64,000 nt of DNA from Jannaschia seohaensis (GTDB lineage Bacteria; Pseudomonadota; Alphaproteobacteria; Rhodobacterales; Rhodobacteraceae). The translations under genes were made by a program, and so were the position numbers. Location of the stretch: NCBI RefSeq assembly GCF_900116765.1, contig NZ_UETC01000005.1, forward strand, positions 186,001-250,000, read 5' to 3'. This document shows, piece after piece, positions 34,514-42,618 of the stretch (its first letter is position 1; the number at the start of each line of letters is the position of its first letter). The notes beneath the pieces are model-generated. The model worked only from the letters and a program-made list of their open reading frames with translations. It was not told the origin of the DNA and made no database searches.

Positions 34514-35707
34514 TCACCGCCGCAGCACGCTGGAATAGTGTAGCAGGCCCCAGGGGAGGAAGGCGCGCTCCACCTCCGCCCAGACCGGGCCGAATTCCAG
34601 CACGCCCAGCCGGGCGCGCCCGGCGATCTCGCGCAGGCTCCGGCGGCCGTCGATCTGTGCGAGCACCGGAGCGGTGGCGCGGGGCAGGGTGAGGCTGACC
34701 GTCTCGCCCTCGATCCGGACCGGCAGGGGGCGGCCCTTGGCCACCACCTGCGCCAGCTTGGCGGGGGGCGCGCCGAAATGCGGGATCGCCGCGAGGGAGC
34801 GGCCGGTCGCCGGTTCCCGCGCCGCGCCATGGGGGGCGACATAGGCGACATGGACCTTGATCGTGCCGCGCAGCTTTTCGGCCACGGCCATGGCGGTTTC
34901 GGGCGGCAGCTCGTGGGGTGTGCCTGTCAGGCGCTCGGGATCATAGAGCCCGGGCTGGCAGAAGGAGACCAGATCCCAGCCCGTCCGTTTCAGAACCGCC
35001 AGCAGGTCGGCCACATCATAGGCGCGGTCCTGCCCATGCAGCAGCAGGTCGTAGAAGCCGGCATCGCTGGCGCGGTGATCGACGAGGCGGGGATTGGTCT
35101 TGAACGGGTGGCCGTCGGGCAGGCGGTCGAGCCAAGCGCGCGCCTTTGCCAGCCGCTCTTCGGGCGGGAGGCCGTCGAGCAGCGCGCCGAACGCCTCCTG
35201 CAAGGGGTAGACGCCGGAGCGGCCGTAAGGCGCGTAGACCATCATGCCCATCCCGCCCTCGGGCGCGCAGGCCCGCGCCAGCGCGGCGAAGCCCGCATCG
35301 GGCTCCGGCAGGTGATGCAGCACGCCGCAGCAGTCGATATAGTCGAAGGTGCCGAAATCGGGCGCATCCAGCAGGGAAGCGGTGTGGAAGGTCACGCCGC
35401 CCAGCCCCCGCGCGGCGATCCGCGCCTCGGCCACCTCGCGGGCTTTAGCGGAGAGGTCGAGATAGGTGATCTCGTAGGGCCGCCCAGCATCGGTCAGCAT
35501 TTGCGCCAGCTGCACCGTCCCGTCGCCGGAGCCCCCGCCCGCGACCAGCACCCGCAGCGGCTGCGTCCAGTCCCGGCGTCCGCCCCAGAGGAAATGGTCC
35601 ATCTCCGCGGGCCGGGACGGAGAGCCGACCACCAGGCGCTTGGCCTCCTCCGCGGGATCCCGGGCGGGGTAGGGATAGGCGTCGTATTGCTCGGTGACGG
35701 TGACCAT
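34514..35707 (-). CDS. Class I SAM-dependent methyltransferase with a C-terminal extension
   Basis: 397 residues. The N-terminus EQYDAYPYPARDP, then the SAM-binding glycine motif VLVAGGGSGDGTVQLA, the acidic post-beta-2 residue in LDLSAKA and the motif FDYIDCCGVLHHLPEP define a class I methyltransferase. Residues 230-397 form an additional region ending in a winged-helix-like segment (LAQIDGRRSLREIAGRARLGVLEF). The substrate is unknown. GGAGC precedes the ATG. It sits between yidC and a divergent oxygenase gene. Confidence 0.85.
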   Translation of the reverse strand: MVTVTEQYDAYPYPARDPAEEAKRLVVGSPSRPAEMDHFLWGGRRDWTQPLRVLVAGGGSGDGTVQLAQMLTDAGRPYEITYLDLSAKAREVAEARIAARGLGGVTFHTASLLDAPDFGTFDYIDCCGVLHHLPEPDAGFAALARACAPEGGMGMMVYAPYGRSGVYPLQEAFGALLDGLPPEERLAKARAWLDRLPDGHPFKTNPRLVDHRASDAGFYDLLLHGQDRAYDVADLLAVLKRTGWDLVSFCQPGLYDPERLTGTPHELPPETAMAVAEKLRGTIKVHVAYVAPHGAAREPATGRSLAAIPHFGAPPAKLAQVVAKGRPLPVRIEGETVSLTLPRATAPVLAQIDGRRSLREIAGRARLGVLEFGPVWAEVERAFLPWGLLHYSSVLRR

Positions 35708-35802
35708 GGGCGCTCCATTTCGGCCGGCGTCGGTCGCCGGCCGCGCCCGGTCTAGCCCGGAGGCGCGCCGATGGCACCCCTTCCCCGCGGCCGCAGGGGG
35801 GC

Positions 35803-35824
35803 GGCGGGGTTAACCCCGCCCTAC
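35803..35824. repeat. GTAGGGCGGG-family palindromic repeat (single copy)
   Basis: GGCGGGGTTAACCCCGCC, a perfect 18-base palindrome, followed by CTAC. It lies between divergent genes, 35 bases before the oxygenase start. Confidence 0.8.
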
Positions 35825-35855
35825 ACATGGCCGCGCGGACGACGTAGGAGGGGGC

Positions 35856-36476
35856 ATGGCCGATATTCGTTCCCTCTTCGTCACCCGTCTCTACCGCGCC
35901 GCCCAGTCGGAGCATGGACCTGCCGTGGACTATGACGAACTCGCCGCGACCTGCCTCTCCGTGGCCGAGGACGACGAGGCCGGACAGGACTGGTGCGAGG
36001 CGAACGGCTATGCGGGCTATACCTCCTACGCATCGCTGACGGACCTGCCCTGGCGGATGCCGATCTTCGCCGACCTGGTGCGGTCGCTGGATGGCCATGT
36101 CGCCGCCTTCGCCGAGGATTTGGCGCTGGATCTCGACGGGCGGGCGCTGGTGCTGGAGGACATCTGGATCAACGTGCTGCCCGAGGGCGGCTTTCATACC
36201 AGCCATATCCACCCGCATTCGGTGATTTCGGGGACGACCTATGTGTCGATGCCCGAGGGGACGAGCGCGCTGAAGTTGGAAGACCCGCGGCTGCCCTTCA
36301 TGATGGCCGCGCCGGTGCGCAAGCGGGACGCGCCGGAGGAGCTGCGGACCTATCATTCGGTCGCGCCCGCCGTGGGGGACGTGCTGCTATGGGAGAGCTT
36401 CGTGCGGCATGAGGTGCCGATGAACATGGCCGAAGAGCCGCGCGTGTCGGTGAGCTTCAACTACAAGTGGACGTGA
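35856..36476 (+). CDS. Putative 2OG-Fe(II) oxygenase, TIGR02466 family
   Basis: A 206-residue protein with the double-stranded beta-helix features of this family: the segment IWINVLPEGGFHTSHIHPHSVISGTTYV carries the likely metal ligands, and WESFVRHEVPMN followed by RVSVSFNYKW carries the distal His and the Arg that binds 2-oxoglutarate. Substrate unknown. The strong RBS GGAGGGGG lies four bases before the ATG. It is the last typical core-like gene before the AT-richer accessory patch. Confidence 0.85.
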   Translation: MADIRSLFVTRLYRAAQSEHGPAVDYDELAATCLSVAEDDEAGQDWCEANGYAGYTSYASLTDLPWRMPIFADLVRSLDGHVAAFAEDLALDLDGRALVLEDIWINVLPEGGFHTSHIHPHSVISGTTYVSMPEGTSALKLEDPRLPFMMAAPVRKRDAPEELRTYHSVAPAVGDVLLWESFVRHEVPMNMAEEPRVSVSFNYKWT

Positions 36477-36531
36477 GGGACGTACGGACGTAGTTCCACT
36501 CGCGTGAAGATCGACACACCGGAATTCCGCC

Positions 36532-36798
36532 ATGCCCATGCGTGACAAGATCCGGAAGGTCGGGGACTCGTCGGTCGTGACGCTGACGGCGGAGCTGCTG
36601 GCGTTGCTCGACGCCAAAGATGGCGACATGCCCTATGTTATGCACGCCGACGATGGGAAGTTGAATATAGAGCTTTATCACCCGGAGGTCGCCGCAACTC
36701 TGGAAGCCGCTGAGATCGTGATGGGTCAGAACAGGACGCGCGCCGAGCGTTCGCGGGAATTAGCCTGCGTCGTACCCTGTCCAAGCCGTCTGGACTAA
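36532..36798 (+). CDS. AbrB/MazE-type antitoxin, orphan
   Basis: 88 residues. The first 50 (RDKIRKVGDSSVVTLTAELLALLDAKDGDMPYV) form a swapped-hairpin AbrB/SpoVT DNA-binding domain as in MazE- and Phd-like antitoxins. The region EVAATLEAAEIVMGQNR matches the antitoxin C-terminal helix. The final ten residues (CVVPCPSRLD) look like read-through past the usual end RELA. No toxin gene follows; the next 40 bases are AT-rich and non-coding. A functional stray antitoxin and a decayed module are both possible. Confidence 0.7.
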   Translation: MPMRDKIRKVGDSSVVTLTAELLALLDAKDGDMPYVMHADDGKLNIELYHPEVAATLEAAEIVMGQNRTRAERSRELACVVPCPSRLD

Positions 36799-36846
36799 GC
36801 TAGACGTCGACCCTAAATAAATTCAATATTTTAGTAGGATGAGCGG
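36799..36846 (+). promoter_or_regulatory. AT-rich leader of the TIR-like gene
   Basis: The run CTAAATAAATTCAATATTTTAG (about 36812-36834) is far more AT-rich than the rest of the window and likely includes the promoter. It is followed by AGGATGAG, a plausible ribosome-binding site, and by a four-codon mini-frame ATGAGCGGATTATAA at 36839. Confidence 0.4.
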
Positions 36847-36876
36847 ATTATAAAACATAACGGGTCGCTCCAAGAC

Positions 36877-37611
36877 TTGCAGCAGATAGTCCAGGGCTGC
36901 GGTTACAGTGTCACCGAAGTGAAAGACAATGGCGCAGGGCACCAAGTTCGGACCGCTGACGGGGCGATTATCAACTGGTACCCGTCCACCGGTAAGGTTC
37001 AAGTGCAAGGAAAGGCCAGCGCGAAAGCCCAGTTTGAGCAGGCTTGGGCAGACTACACGGGAAATGGGCCGGTGGAGCTGGTCGCAACTTCCAGGCAGCC
37101 AATGCCAGAAAGCCCGGAGAACCCAGCGAACGCCAATAAAAGGGTCTTCGTCGTTCATGGTCACGATAATACCGCTCGCGAGCAGCTTGAACTTGTCCTC
37201 CATAAGCTCGGCCTCGACCCTTTCGTCCTTGCGAACTCGGGAGGAGGCGGGCTTACGATTATCGAAGCTCTTGAGAAGGAAATTGGGCCAAACGAGGGCA
37301 ATGCGCGATCTGGCATAGTTCTGATGACGCCTGATGACATCGGGTACGCGAAAGCACACGGCGAAATCGAAGCGCAACCGCGAGCGCGCCAAAACGTGGT
37401 GTTAGAAATGGGGATGCTGATCGCAGCAGTTGGACGTGGCAACGTAGCGATACTCAAGAAGGGGCACCTGGAAGTCCCTTCGGACGCTCAGGGCATTCTG
37501 TACGTTCCCTTCAACGAGCACGTTAAGGGGGCCGTACCGAAACTTGCTGACCGATTGCGGGCAGCGGGATTCGTGCTCAATCCTGCGAACATCACGAAAG
37601 CAAGTTCGTAA
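36877..37611 (+). CDS. TIR-like nucleotide-binding protein (CAP12/Pycsar TIR effector class)
   Basis: 244 residues from TTG at 36877. The domain [11 protein letters not shown] (residues 88-98), [30 protein letters not shown] and [13 protein letters not shown] (E177) is the TIR-like fold of the CAP12/PycTIR group (PF10137), which acts as an NADase in CBASS and Pycsar anti-phage systems. The N-terminal 60 residues ([17 protein letters not shown]) are a small domain often seen before it. No cyclase or other defence gene is adjacent. The frame is open back to 36838 and the upstream codons (KHNGSLQD) fit the family, so an ATT at 36847 may be the true start. Confidence 0.8.
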   Translation: MQQIVQGCGYSVTEVKDNGAGHQVRTADGAIINWYPSTGKVQVQGKASAKAQFEQAWADYTGNGPVELVATSRQPMPESPENPANANKRVFVVHGHDNTAREQLELVLHKLGLDPFVLANSGGGGLTIIEALEKEIGPNEGNARSGIVLMTPDDIGYAKAHGEIEAQPRARQNVVLEMGMLIAAVGRGNVAILKKGHLEVPSDAQGILYVPFNEHVKGAVPKLADRLRAAGFVLNPANITKASS

Positions 37612-37730
37612 GTCCTACCGCCCCCTTGCCAACTCGGCCCGACTCGTCTATGCGGCGCGCTCTACCCACTCCACCGGGCTTTGGGTCACCCCTCGCGGGG
37701 CCCTCCGGTGATGTTGAAAGGATCCAGGCG
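37612..37730 (+). other. Leader of the rpmC operon
   Basis: 119 bases between the TIR-like gene and rpmC. GC content returns to the core level here. A short hairpin CCCTCGCGGGG-CC lies near 37690. No rplP end is present, so the ribosomal operon begins at rpmC and must be transcribed from this gap or from upstream. Confidence 0.4.
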
Positions 37731-37937
37731 ATGAACGCCACCGAGCTCCGGGGCAAGACCCCCGACGAGCTGCGCGAGCAGCTGACCCAACTCAAGAAGG
37801 AGGCCTTCAACCTCCGCTTCCAGCAGGCCACCAACCAGCTGGAGAACACTGCGCGGATGCGTGCCGTTCGCCGCGACGTGGCGCGCGTGAACACCATCCT
37901 CAACGAGAAGGCCGCGGACGCGGCGCAGGAGGCCTGA
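37731..37937 (+). CDS. rpmC: 50S ribosomal protein L29
   Basis: 68 residues, a helical hairpin that lines the exit-tunnel rim: [42 protein letters not shown]. Start set by family and a purine-rich GAAAGGATCC leader. First gene of the ribosomal block in this window. rpsQ begins one base after its stop. Confidence 0.97.
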   Translation: MNATELRGKTPDELREQLTQLKKEAFNLRFQQATNQLENTARMRAVRRDVARVNTILNEKAADAAQEA

Positions 37938-37938
37938 G

Positions 37939-38169
37939 ATGCCGAAGCGTATCCTCCAGGGCGTCGTCACCTCGGACCAGAACGCCCAGACCGTCACCGT
38001 TTCCGTCGAGCGGCGCTTCAAGCACCCGCTGCTGCAGAAGACCGTGCGGAAGTCCAAGAAATACCGCGCGCATGACGAGCACGACCAGTTCAAGGTCGGC
38101 GACACCGTGCGCATCCAGGAATGTGCGCCCAAGTCCAAGACCAAGCGCTGGGAGGTGATCGCCCAATAA
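37939..38169 (+). CDS. rpsQ: 30S ribosomal protein S17
   Basis: 76 residues of the OB-fold protein S17, with [24 protein letters not shown] and the conserved [24 protein letters not shown]. Binds 16S rRNA early in assembly. TGAG between rpmC and rpsQ leaves a one-base gap, indicating coupling. A 75-base gap precedes rplN. Confidence 0.97.
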   Translation: MPKRILQGVVTSDQNAQTVTVSVERRFKHPLLQKTVRKSKKYRAHDEHDQFKVGDTVRIQECAPKSKTKRWEVIAQ

Positions 38170-38244
38170 AGGGCGGCCACCCACCACATTCGAAACCCTG
38201 GGGACAAGGCCACGCATCGGCCCCCCAAAGGTCGGGAGAAACCA

Positions 38245-38613
38245 ATGATCCAGATGCAGACCAACCTGGATGTTGCTGATAATAGCGGCGCGCGCCGCGT
38301 TCAGTGCATCAAGGTCTTGGGCGGGTCCAAGCGGAAATATGCCTCCGTCGGCGACATCATCGTGGTGTCGGTGAAGGAAGCCATTCCGCGCGGACGCGTC
38401 AAGAAAGGCGACGTGCGCAAGGCCGTCGTCGTGCGCACCGCCAAAGAGGTGTTCCGCGAGGACGGGACCGCGATCCGCTTCGACAGGAACGCCGCCGTCA
38501 TCCTCAACAACAACAACGAGCCGGTCGGCACCCGTATCTTCGGGCCGGTGGTTCGTGAGCTGCGCGCGAAGAACTTCATGAAGATCATCTCGCTCGCTCC
38601 GGAGGTGCTGTGA
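38245..38613 (+). CDS. rplN: 50S ribosomal protein L14
   Basis: 122 residues, standard L14: [52 protein letters not shown]. It sits at the subunit interface. GGGAGAAACC lies before the ATG. Its stop overlaps the rplX start. Confidence 0.98.
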   Translation: MIQMQTNLDVADNSGARRVQCIKVLGGSKRKYASVGDIIVVSVKEAIPRGRVKKGDVRKAVVVRTAKEVFREDGTAIRFDRNAAVILNNNNEPVGTRIFGPVVRELRAKNFMKIISLAPEVL

Positions 38614-38918
38614 TGGCTGCCAAACTCCGCAAAGGTGACAAGGTCGTCGTGCTTGCCGGTAAGGACAAGGGCAAGACCGGCGAGATCGAGAGCGTCGATC
38701 CCAAGGCCGGCCGCGCCGTCGTCGGCGGGATCAACATGGCGATCCGCCACACCCGCCAGTCGCAGGCCAGCCAGGGCGGCCGCCTGCCCAAGGCGCTGCC
38801 GATCGACCTGTCGAACCTCGCCATCGTCGATGCCAACGGCAAGGCCTCCCGCGTCGGCTTCCGCATGGAAGACGGCAAGAAGGTCCGATTCGCCAAGACC
38901 ACGGGAGACGTGATCTGA
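38613..38918 (+). CDS. rplX: 50S ribosomal protein L24
   Basis: 101 residues with the KOW motif [22 protein letters not shown], an assembly initiator that binds 23S rRNA domain I. The ATG at 38613 overlaps the rplN stop (TGATG); a GTG one codon earlier is possible but less likely. The stop overlaps rplE in the same manner. Confidence 0.97.
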   Translation: MAAKLRKGDKVVVLAGKDKGKTGEIESVDPKAGRAVVGGINMAIRHTRQSQASQGGRLPKALPIDLSNLAIVDANGKASRVGFRMEDGKKVRFAKTTGDVI

Positions 38919-39481
38919 TGCTCGATACCGAAAATTACGTCCCGCGCCTCCGCACCAAGTTCGACGCCGAGATCAAGGCGGCGATGAAGGAGGAGTTCGG
39001 GTACTCCAACGACATGATGATCCCGCGGCTCGACAAGATCGTGCTCAACATCGGCGCGGGCGCCGAGGCTGTGCGCGACTCGAAGAAGGCCAAGTCGGCT
39101 CAGGACGATCTGACCGCCATCGCCGGTCAAAAGGCCGTCGTGACCAAGGCGAAGAAGTCGATCGCCGGCTTCCGCGTCCGCGAAGGCATGCCGCTGGGCG
39201 CCAAGGTGACCCTGCGCGGGGCCCGGATGTATGAATTCCTGGACCGTCTGATCACCATTGCGCTGCCCCGCGTCCGCGACTTCCGCGGTGTGAATGGCAA
39301 GAGCTTCGACGGCCGTGGCAACTACGCCATGGGCCTCAAGGAGCACATCGTCTTCCCCGAGATCAACTTCGACAAGGTCGACGAAGTCTGGGGCATGGAC
39401 ATCATCATCTGCACCACCGCGCAGACCGATGCCGAGGCGAAAGCGCTGCTCAAGCATTTCAACATGCCGTTCAATTCGTGA
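38918..39481 (+). CDS. rplE: 50S ribosomal protein L5
   Basis: 187 residues; binds 5S rRNA. Family text: [49 protein letters not shown] and [30 protein letters not shown]. One-base stop-start overlap with rplX. Confidence 0.98.
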   Translation: MLDTENYVPRLRTKFDAEIKAAMKEEFGYSNDMMIPRLDKIVLNIGAGAEAVRDSKKAKSAQDDLTAIAGQKAVVTKAKKSIAGFRVREGMPLGAKVTLRGARMYEFLDRLITIALPRVRDFRGVNGKSFDGRGNYAMGLKEHIVFPEINFDKVDEVWGMDIIICTTAQTDAEAKALLKHFNMPFNS

Positions 39482-39493
39482 GGACCTGAATCA

Positions 39494-39799
39494 ATGGCAA
39501 AAGAATCCATGATCCAGCGCCAGAAGAAGCGTGAGCGGCTGGTCAAGCAATATGCCGGAAAGCGCGCCGCGCTGAAGGAGACGATCCGCGACGAGTCGAA
39601 GCCGATGGAGGAGCGCTTCAAGGCGACCCTGAAGCTGGCCGAGCTGCCCCGCAACTCGAGCGCGACCCGTCTCAACAACCGCTGCCAGCTGACGGGGCGC
39701 CCGCGCGCCTACTACCGTAAGCTGAAGCTCAGCCGCATCATGCTGCGCGAACTGGCCAGCCAGGGGAAAATCCCCGGCATGGTGAAGTCGAGCTGGTGA
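39494..39799 (+). CDS. rpsN: 30S ribosomal protein S14
   Basis: 101 residues, the long zinc-free (C-minus) form: [20 protein letters not shown] and the conserved [20 protein letters not shown]. Only one cysteine remains, so no zinc site. In the normal spc order between rplE and rpsH. Confidence 0.97.
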   Translation: MAKESMIQRQKKRERLVKQYAGKRAALKETIRDESKPMEERFKATLKLAELPRNSSATRLNNRCQLTGRPRAYYRKLKLSRIMLRELASQGKIPGMVKSSW

Positions 39800-39812
39800 G
39801 GGAGGAGTTAAG

Positions 39813-40205
39813 ATGAACGATCCCATCGGCGATATGCTGACCCGCATTCGCAACGCGCAGCTGCGCGGCAAGTCCACCGTAACCACGCCGGCCTCCAAGC
39901 TGCGTGCCCGGGTGCTCGACGTCCTCGCGGACGAGGGCTACATCCGCGGCTACGAGCAGTCGACCGACCGTCAGGGCCACCCGACGATCGAGATCTCCCT
40001 CAAGTATTACGAGGGCGTCCCGGTCATCCGTGAGCTCAAGCGCGTCTCCAAGCCCGGCCGCCGTGTCTATCTCGGCGTCGATAACGTGCCTTCGGTCCGT
40101 CAGGGCCTGGGCGTCGCGATCGTCTCGACGTCCAAGGGCGTCATGTCCGATGCCTCGGCCCGCTCCGCCAATGTCGGCGGAGAGGTCCTGTGCACCGTCT
40201 TCTGA
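39813..40205 (+). CDS. rpsH: 30S ribosomal protein S8
   Basis: 130 residues: [20 protein letters not shown] and the C-terminal [26 protein letters not shown]. Binds the 16S central domain and in other bacteria represses the spc operon by binding its own mRNA. GGGAGGAG precedes the ATG. Confidence 0.98.
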   Translation: MNDPIGDMLTRIRNAQLRGKSTVTTPASKLRARVLDVLADEGYIRGYEQSTDRQGHPTIEISLKYYEGVPVIRELKRVSKPGRRVYLGVDNVPSVRQGLGVAIVSTSKGVMSDASARSANVGGEVLCTVF

Positions 40206-40215
40206 GGAGGATCTG

Positions 40216-40749
40216 ATGTCTCGTATCGGAAAGAAGCCCGTCGAGCTGCCCTCCGGCGTGGAGGCCTCGGTCTCCGGCCAGACGGTCACGATCAAGGGCC
40301 CCAAGGGCACGCGCGAATTCCGCGCGACCGACGATGTCACGCTCGCGGTCGAGGACAATGCCGTCACGGTCACGCCGCGCGGCAAGTCCAAGCGCGCCCG
40401 CCAGCAATGGGGCATGTCCCGCACGCAGGTGGCGAACCTCGTGACCGGCGTGACCCAGGGCTTCAAGAAGGAGCTCGAGATCACCGGCGTCGGCTACCGC
40501 GCGCAGATGCAGGGCAACACCCTGAAGCTGGCGCTCGGCTACAGCCATGACGTCAACTTCGAGGTGCCCGAGGGCGTGACAGTCACGGCCCCGAAGCAGA
40601 CCGAAGTCGTGATCGAAGGCATCGACCAGCAGCTGGTCGGCCAGGTCGCCGCCAATATCCGCGAGTGGCGCGCGCCGGAGCCCTATAAGGGCAAGGGCAT
40701 TCGCTACAAGGGCGAGTATATCTTCCGCAAGGAAGGCAAGAAGAAGTAA
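40216..40749 (+). CDS. rplF: 50S ribosomal protein L6
   Basis: 177 residues with two L6 repeats; family marks [16 protein letters not shown] and the C-terminal [26 protein letters not shown]. The frame is open much further upstream only as a shadow of rpsH. GAGGAGG precedes the ATG. Confidence 0.98.
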   Translation: MSRIGKKPVELPSGVEASVSGQTVTIKGPKGTREFRATDDVTLAVEDNAVTVTPRGKSKRARQQWGMSRTQVANLVTGVTQGFKKELEITGVGYRAQMQGNTLKLALGYSHDVNFEVPEGVTVTAPKQTEVVIEGIDQQLVGQVAANIREWRAPEPYKGKGIRYKGEYIFRKEGKKK

Positions 40750-40760
40750 GGACCGGACAG

Positions 40761-41120
40761 ATGGCAAACAGCAAACGCGACCTGTTCCTCAAGCGCCGCC
40801 TGCGCGTCCGGAACAAGCTCCGCAAGATGGCCGCCGGGCGCCCGCGCTTGTCGGTCCACCGCTCGAACAAGAACATCTCGGTGCAACTCATCGACGACGT
40901 GCAGGGCCGGACGCTGGCCTCCGCCTCGACGATGGAGAAGGACCTGGGGCTGGTCGGCAAGAACAACATCGAAGCGGCGACCAAGGTCGGCGCGTTGATC
41001 GCCGAGCGCGCCAAGTCGGCCGGTATCGAGAACGTCTATTTCGATCGGGGCGGCTTCCTCTTTCACGGGAAGGTGAAGGCGCTCGCCGATGCCGCCCGCG
41101 AAGGCGGTCTGAAGTTCTGA
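40761..41120 (+). CDS. rplR: 50S ribosomal protein L18
   Basis: 119 residues: [36 protein letters not shown] and the terminal [26 protein letters not shown]. Binds 5S rRNA. The gap to rpsE (166 bases) is unusually wide and contains an intergenic repeat pair. Confidence 0.98.
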   Translation: MANSKRDLFLKRRLRVRNKLRKMAAGRPRLSVHRSNKNISVQLIDDVQGRTLASASTMEKDLGLVGKNNIEAATKVGALIAERAKSAGIENVYFDRGGFLFHGKVKALADAAREGGLKF

Positions 41121-41127
41121 AGCCAGA

Positions 41128-41186
41128 GGCGGGGAAACCCCCGCCCTACGGCGAAAGGATAGGGTAGGGCGGGGTTTGACCCCGCC
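41128..41186. repeat. Head-to-head pair of GTAGGGCGGG repeats between rplR and rpsE
   Basis: Left copy GGCGGGGaaacCCCCGCCCTAC (41128-41149) and right copy GTAGGGCGGGGtttgaCCCCGCC (41164-41186), facing each other across 14 bases, as at 19339. They lie inside the ribosomal operon and would form stable RNA hairpins. Confidence 0.85.
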
Positions 41187-41286
41187 CCGCCCTTTGCAGG
41201 CGGTACGGCCGCCTCGATGATCCGGGCCGCACGGCACTGGGATCGGCACGAACCGGGCGCAGGCCCGAACGCAAAGGAGACGCCGC

Positions 41287-41868
41287 ATGGCGAGAGACGA
41301 CAACAGAGGGCGCGGCCGCGGCCGTGACCGCGACGAGACCCCGGAATTCGCCGACCGCCTGGTGGCGATCAACCGCGTGTCGAAGACGGTGAAGGGCGGC
41401 AAGCGCTTCGGCTTCGCGGCGCTCGTGGTCGTGGGCGACCAGAAGGGCCGCGTGGGCTTCGGCAAGGGCAAGGCCAAGGAGGTCCCCGAGGCCATCCGCA
41501 AGGCCACCGAGCAGGCCAAGCGCCAGATGATCCGCGTGCCGCTGCGCGACGGCCGCACGCTGCACCACGACATGCACGGCCGCCACGGCGCTGGCCGCGT
41601 CGTGATGCGCACCGCGCCGGAGGGCACCGGGATCATCGCCGGTGGTCCGATGCGCGCCGTGTTCGAGATGCTGGGCGTCAAGGACGTGGTGTCGAAATCC
41701 ATCGGCTCGCAGAACCCCTACAACATGATCCGCGCAACCCTGGACGGCCTCACGAAGGAGCAGTCGCCCCGCTCCGTCGCGCAGCGCCGTGGCAAGAAGG
41801 TTGCGGATATCCTGCCCAAGCGCGACGAGGCTCCGGCCGAATCGTCGCAGGTCGCCGAGGAGGCCTGA
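41287..41868 (+). CDS. rpsE: 30S ribosomal protein S5
   Basis: 193 residues. Core: [50 protein letters not shown], and [14 protein letters not shown]. The N-terminus has an Arg/Gly-rich extension ([15 protein letters not shown]) common in Alphaproteobacteria. AAAGGAGA precedes the ATG. Confidence 0.98.
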   Translation: MARDDNRGRGRGRDRDETPEFADRLVAINRVSKTVKGGKRFGFAALVVVGDQKGRVGFGKGKAKEVPEAIRKATEQAKRQMIRVPLRDGRTLHHDMHGRHGAGRVVMRTAPEGTGIIAGGPMRAVFEMLGVKDVVSKSIGSQNPYNMIRATLDGLTKEQSPRSVAQRRGKKVADILPKRDEAPAESSQVAEEA

Positions 41869-41871
41869 TCC

Positions 41872-42060
41872 ATGGCTAAGACGATTGTCGTGAAGCAGAT
41901 CGGCAGCCCGATCCGTCGCCCCGCCATCCAGCGCCAGACGCTGATCGGTCTCGGGCTCAACAAGATGCACCGCACCCGCGAGTTGGAGGACACCCCCTCG
42001 ATCCGCGGAATGGTCGCCAAGATCCCGCACCTCGTGGAGATCGTGGAAGAGCGCGGCTGA
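41872..42060 (+). CDS. rpmD: 50S ribosomal protein L30
   Basis: 62 residues: [31 protein letters not shown], the L30 signature. Three bases after rpsE. Normally rplO follows directly; here transcription stops at a strong terminator and rplO is 5 kb away. Confidence 0.97.
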   Translation: MAKTIVVKQIGSPIRRPAIQRQTLIGLGLNKMHRTRELEDTPSIRGMVAKIPHLVEIVEERG

Positions 42061-42067
42061 AGGCCCG

Positions 42068-42093
42068 GTAGGGCGGGGATATCCCCGCCTTAC
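42068..42093. repeat. GTAGGGCGGG-family repeat after rpmD
   Basis: GTAGGGCGGGGATATCCCCGCCTTAC, a near-perfect 26-base palindrome starting eight bases after the rpmD stop, directly before the terminator. Confidence 0.85.
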
Positions 42094-42100
42094 GACATTG

Positions 42101-42135
42101 CGCCCCGGTCGGTGACGGCCGGGGCGTTTTTTTTT
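42101..42135 (+). terminator. Terminator after rpmD
   Basis: CGCCCCGG with CCGGGGCG (extended by one GT and one CG pair) and a hexanucleotide loop, followed by nine T. The strongest intrinsic terminator in the window, cutting the ribosomal operon in two. Confidence 0.92.
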
Positions 42136-42618
42136 GGCTGGATCGGTCTGAGCAGTGGCGTCCGAACTCGAAAATTCCTTCCATGCCAGCTGCTCCAACG
42201 GCCTTGTCGTCGCAGGTCTCCGGGTGCTCCAGGCCCATTCGAACGTCGCGTGACGAGGCAGCCTCAAGAGCGTGGGAGACAAATCCCCCGCAAGCCTGTG
42301 CGGCCTCGGCGATGCACTCCTCGCGTGACTCCGCACGGCTTTGTTCGTCGCGGCGCAAGAGTATCCCAATCCGTGCGGAGATGGCGTCGCGGCTCTCCAA
42401 GACTTCAATGCGATTGTCGATCGGCGGGTCTGTCGGCGTCAGTGCTCTGTAGGTTTTCTCGGACCCAGACCCTGGAGCACCGCTGTGAGGGGCGCCCAGC
42501 TCCAAATGCTCAATTCGCAGGAGGAGTGATGTCGCGCCTCCTACCGACGGCGTTCCATCCTGGTCCGAACTGTCTCTCAGAGGCAGGGGCCACCTCTGCG
42601 GTGACAGGGTTGCTCACG
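42136..42618. other. Gap of about 480 bases, possible gene remnant
   Basis: GC content is lower than in the flanking genes. The minus-strand frame between about 42505 and 42140 reads as a fairly ordinary hydrophilic protein (for example DNRIEVLESRDAISARIGILLRRDEQSR and CGGFVSHALEAASS) without the Arg/Pro bias of shadow frames. However, it has no RBS, no recognised family and runs into the rpmD terminator. Treated as a possible decayed gene. Confidence 0.3.

Noticed and set aside
37640-37690. tRNA-like stretch (GCGCGCTCTACCCACTCCACCGGGC)
   Set aside because: Resembles the complement of a tRNA D/anticodon region, but no acceptor stem or T-arm can be folded around it.
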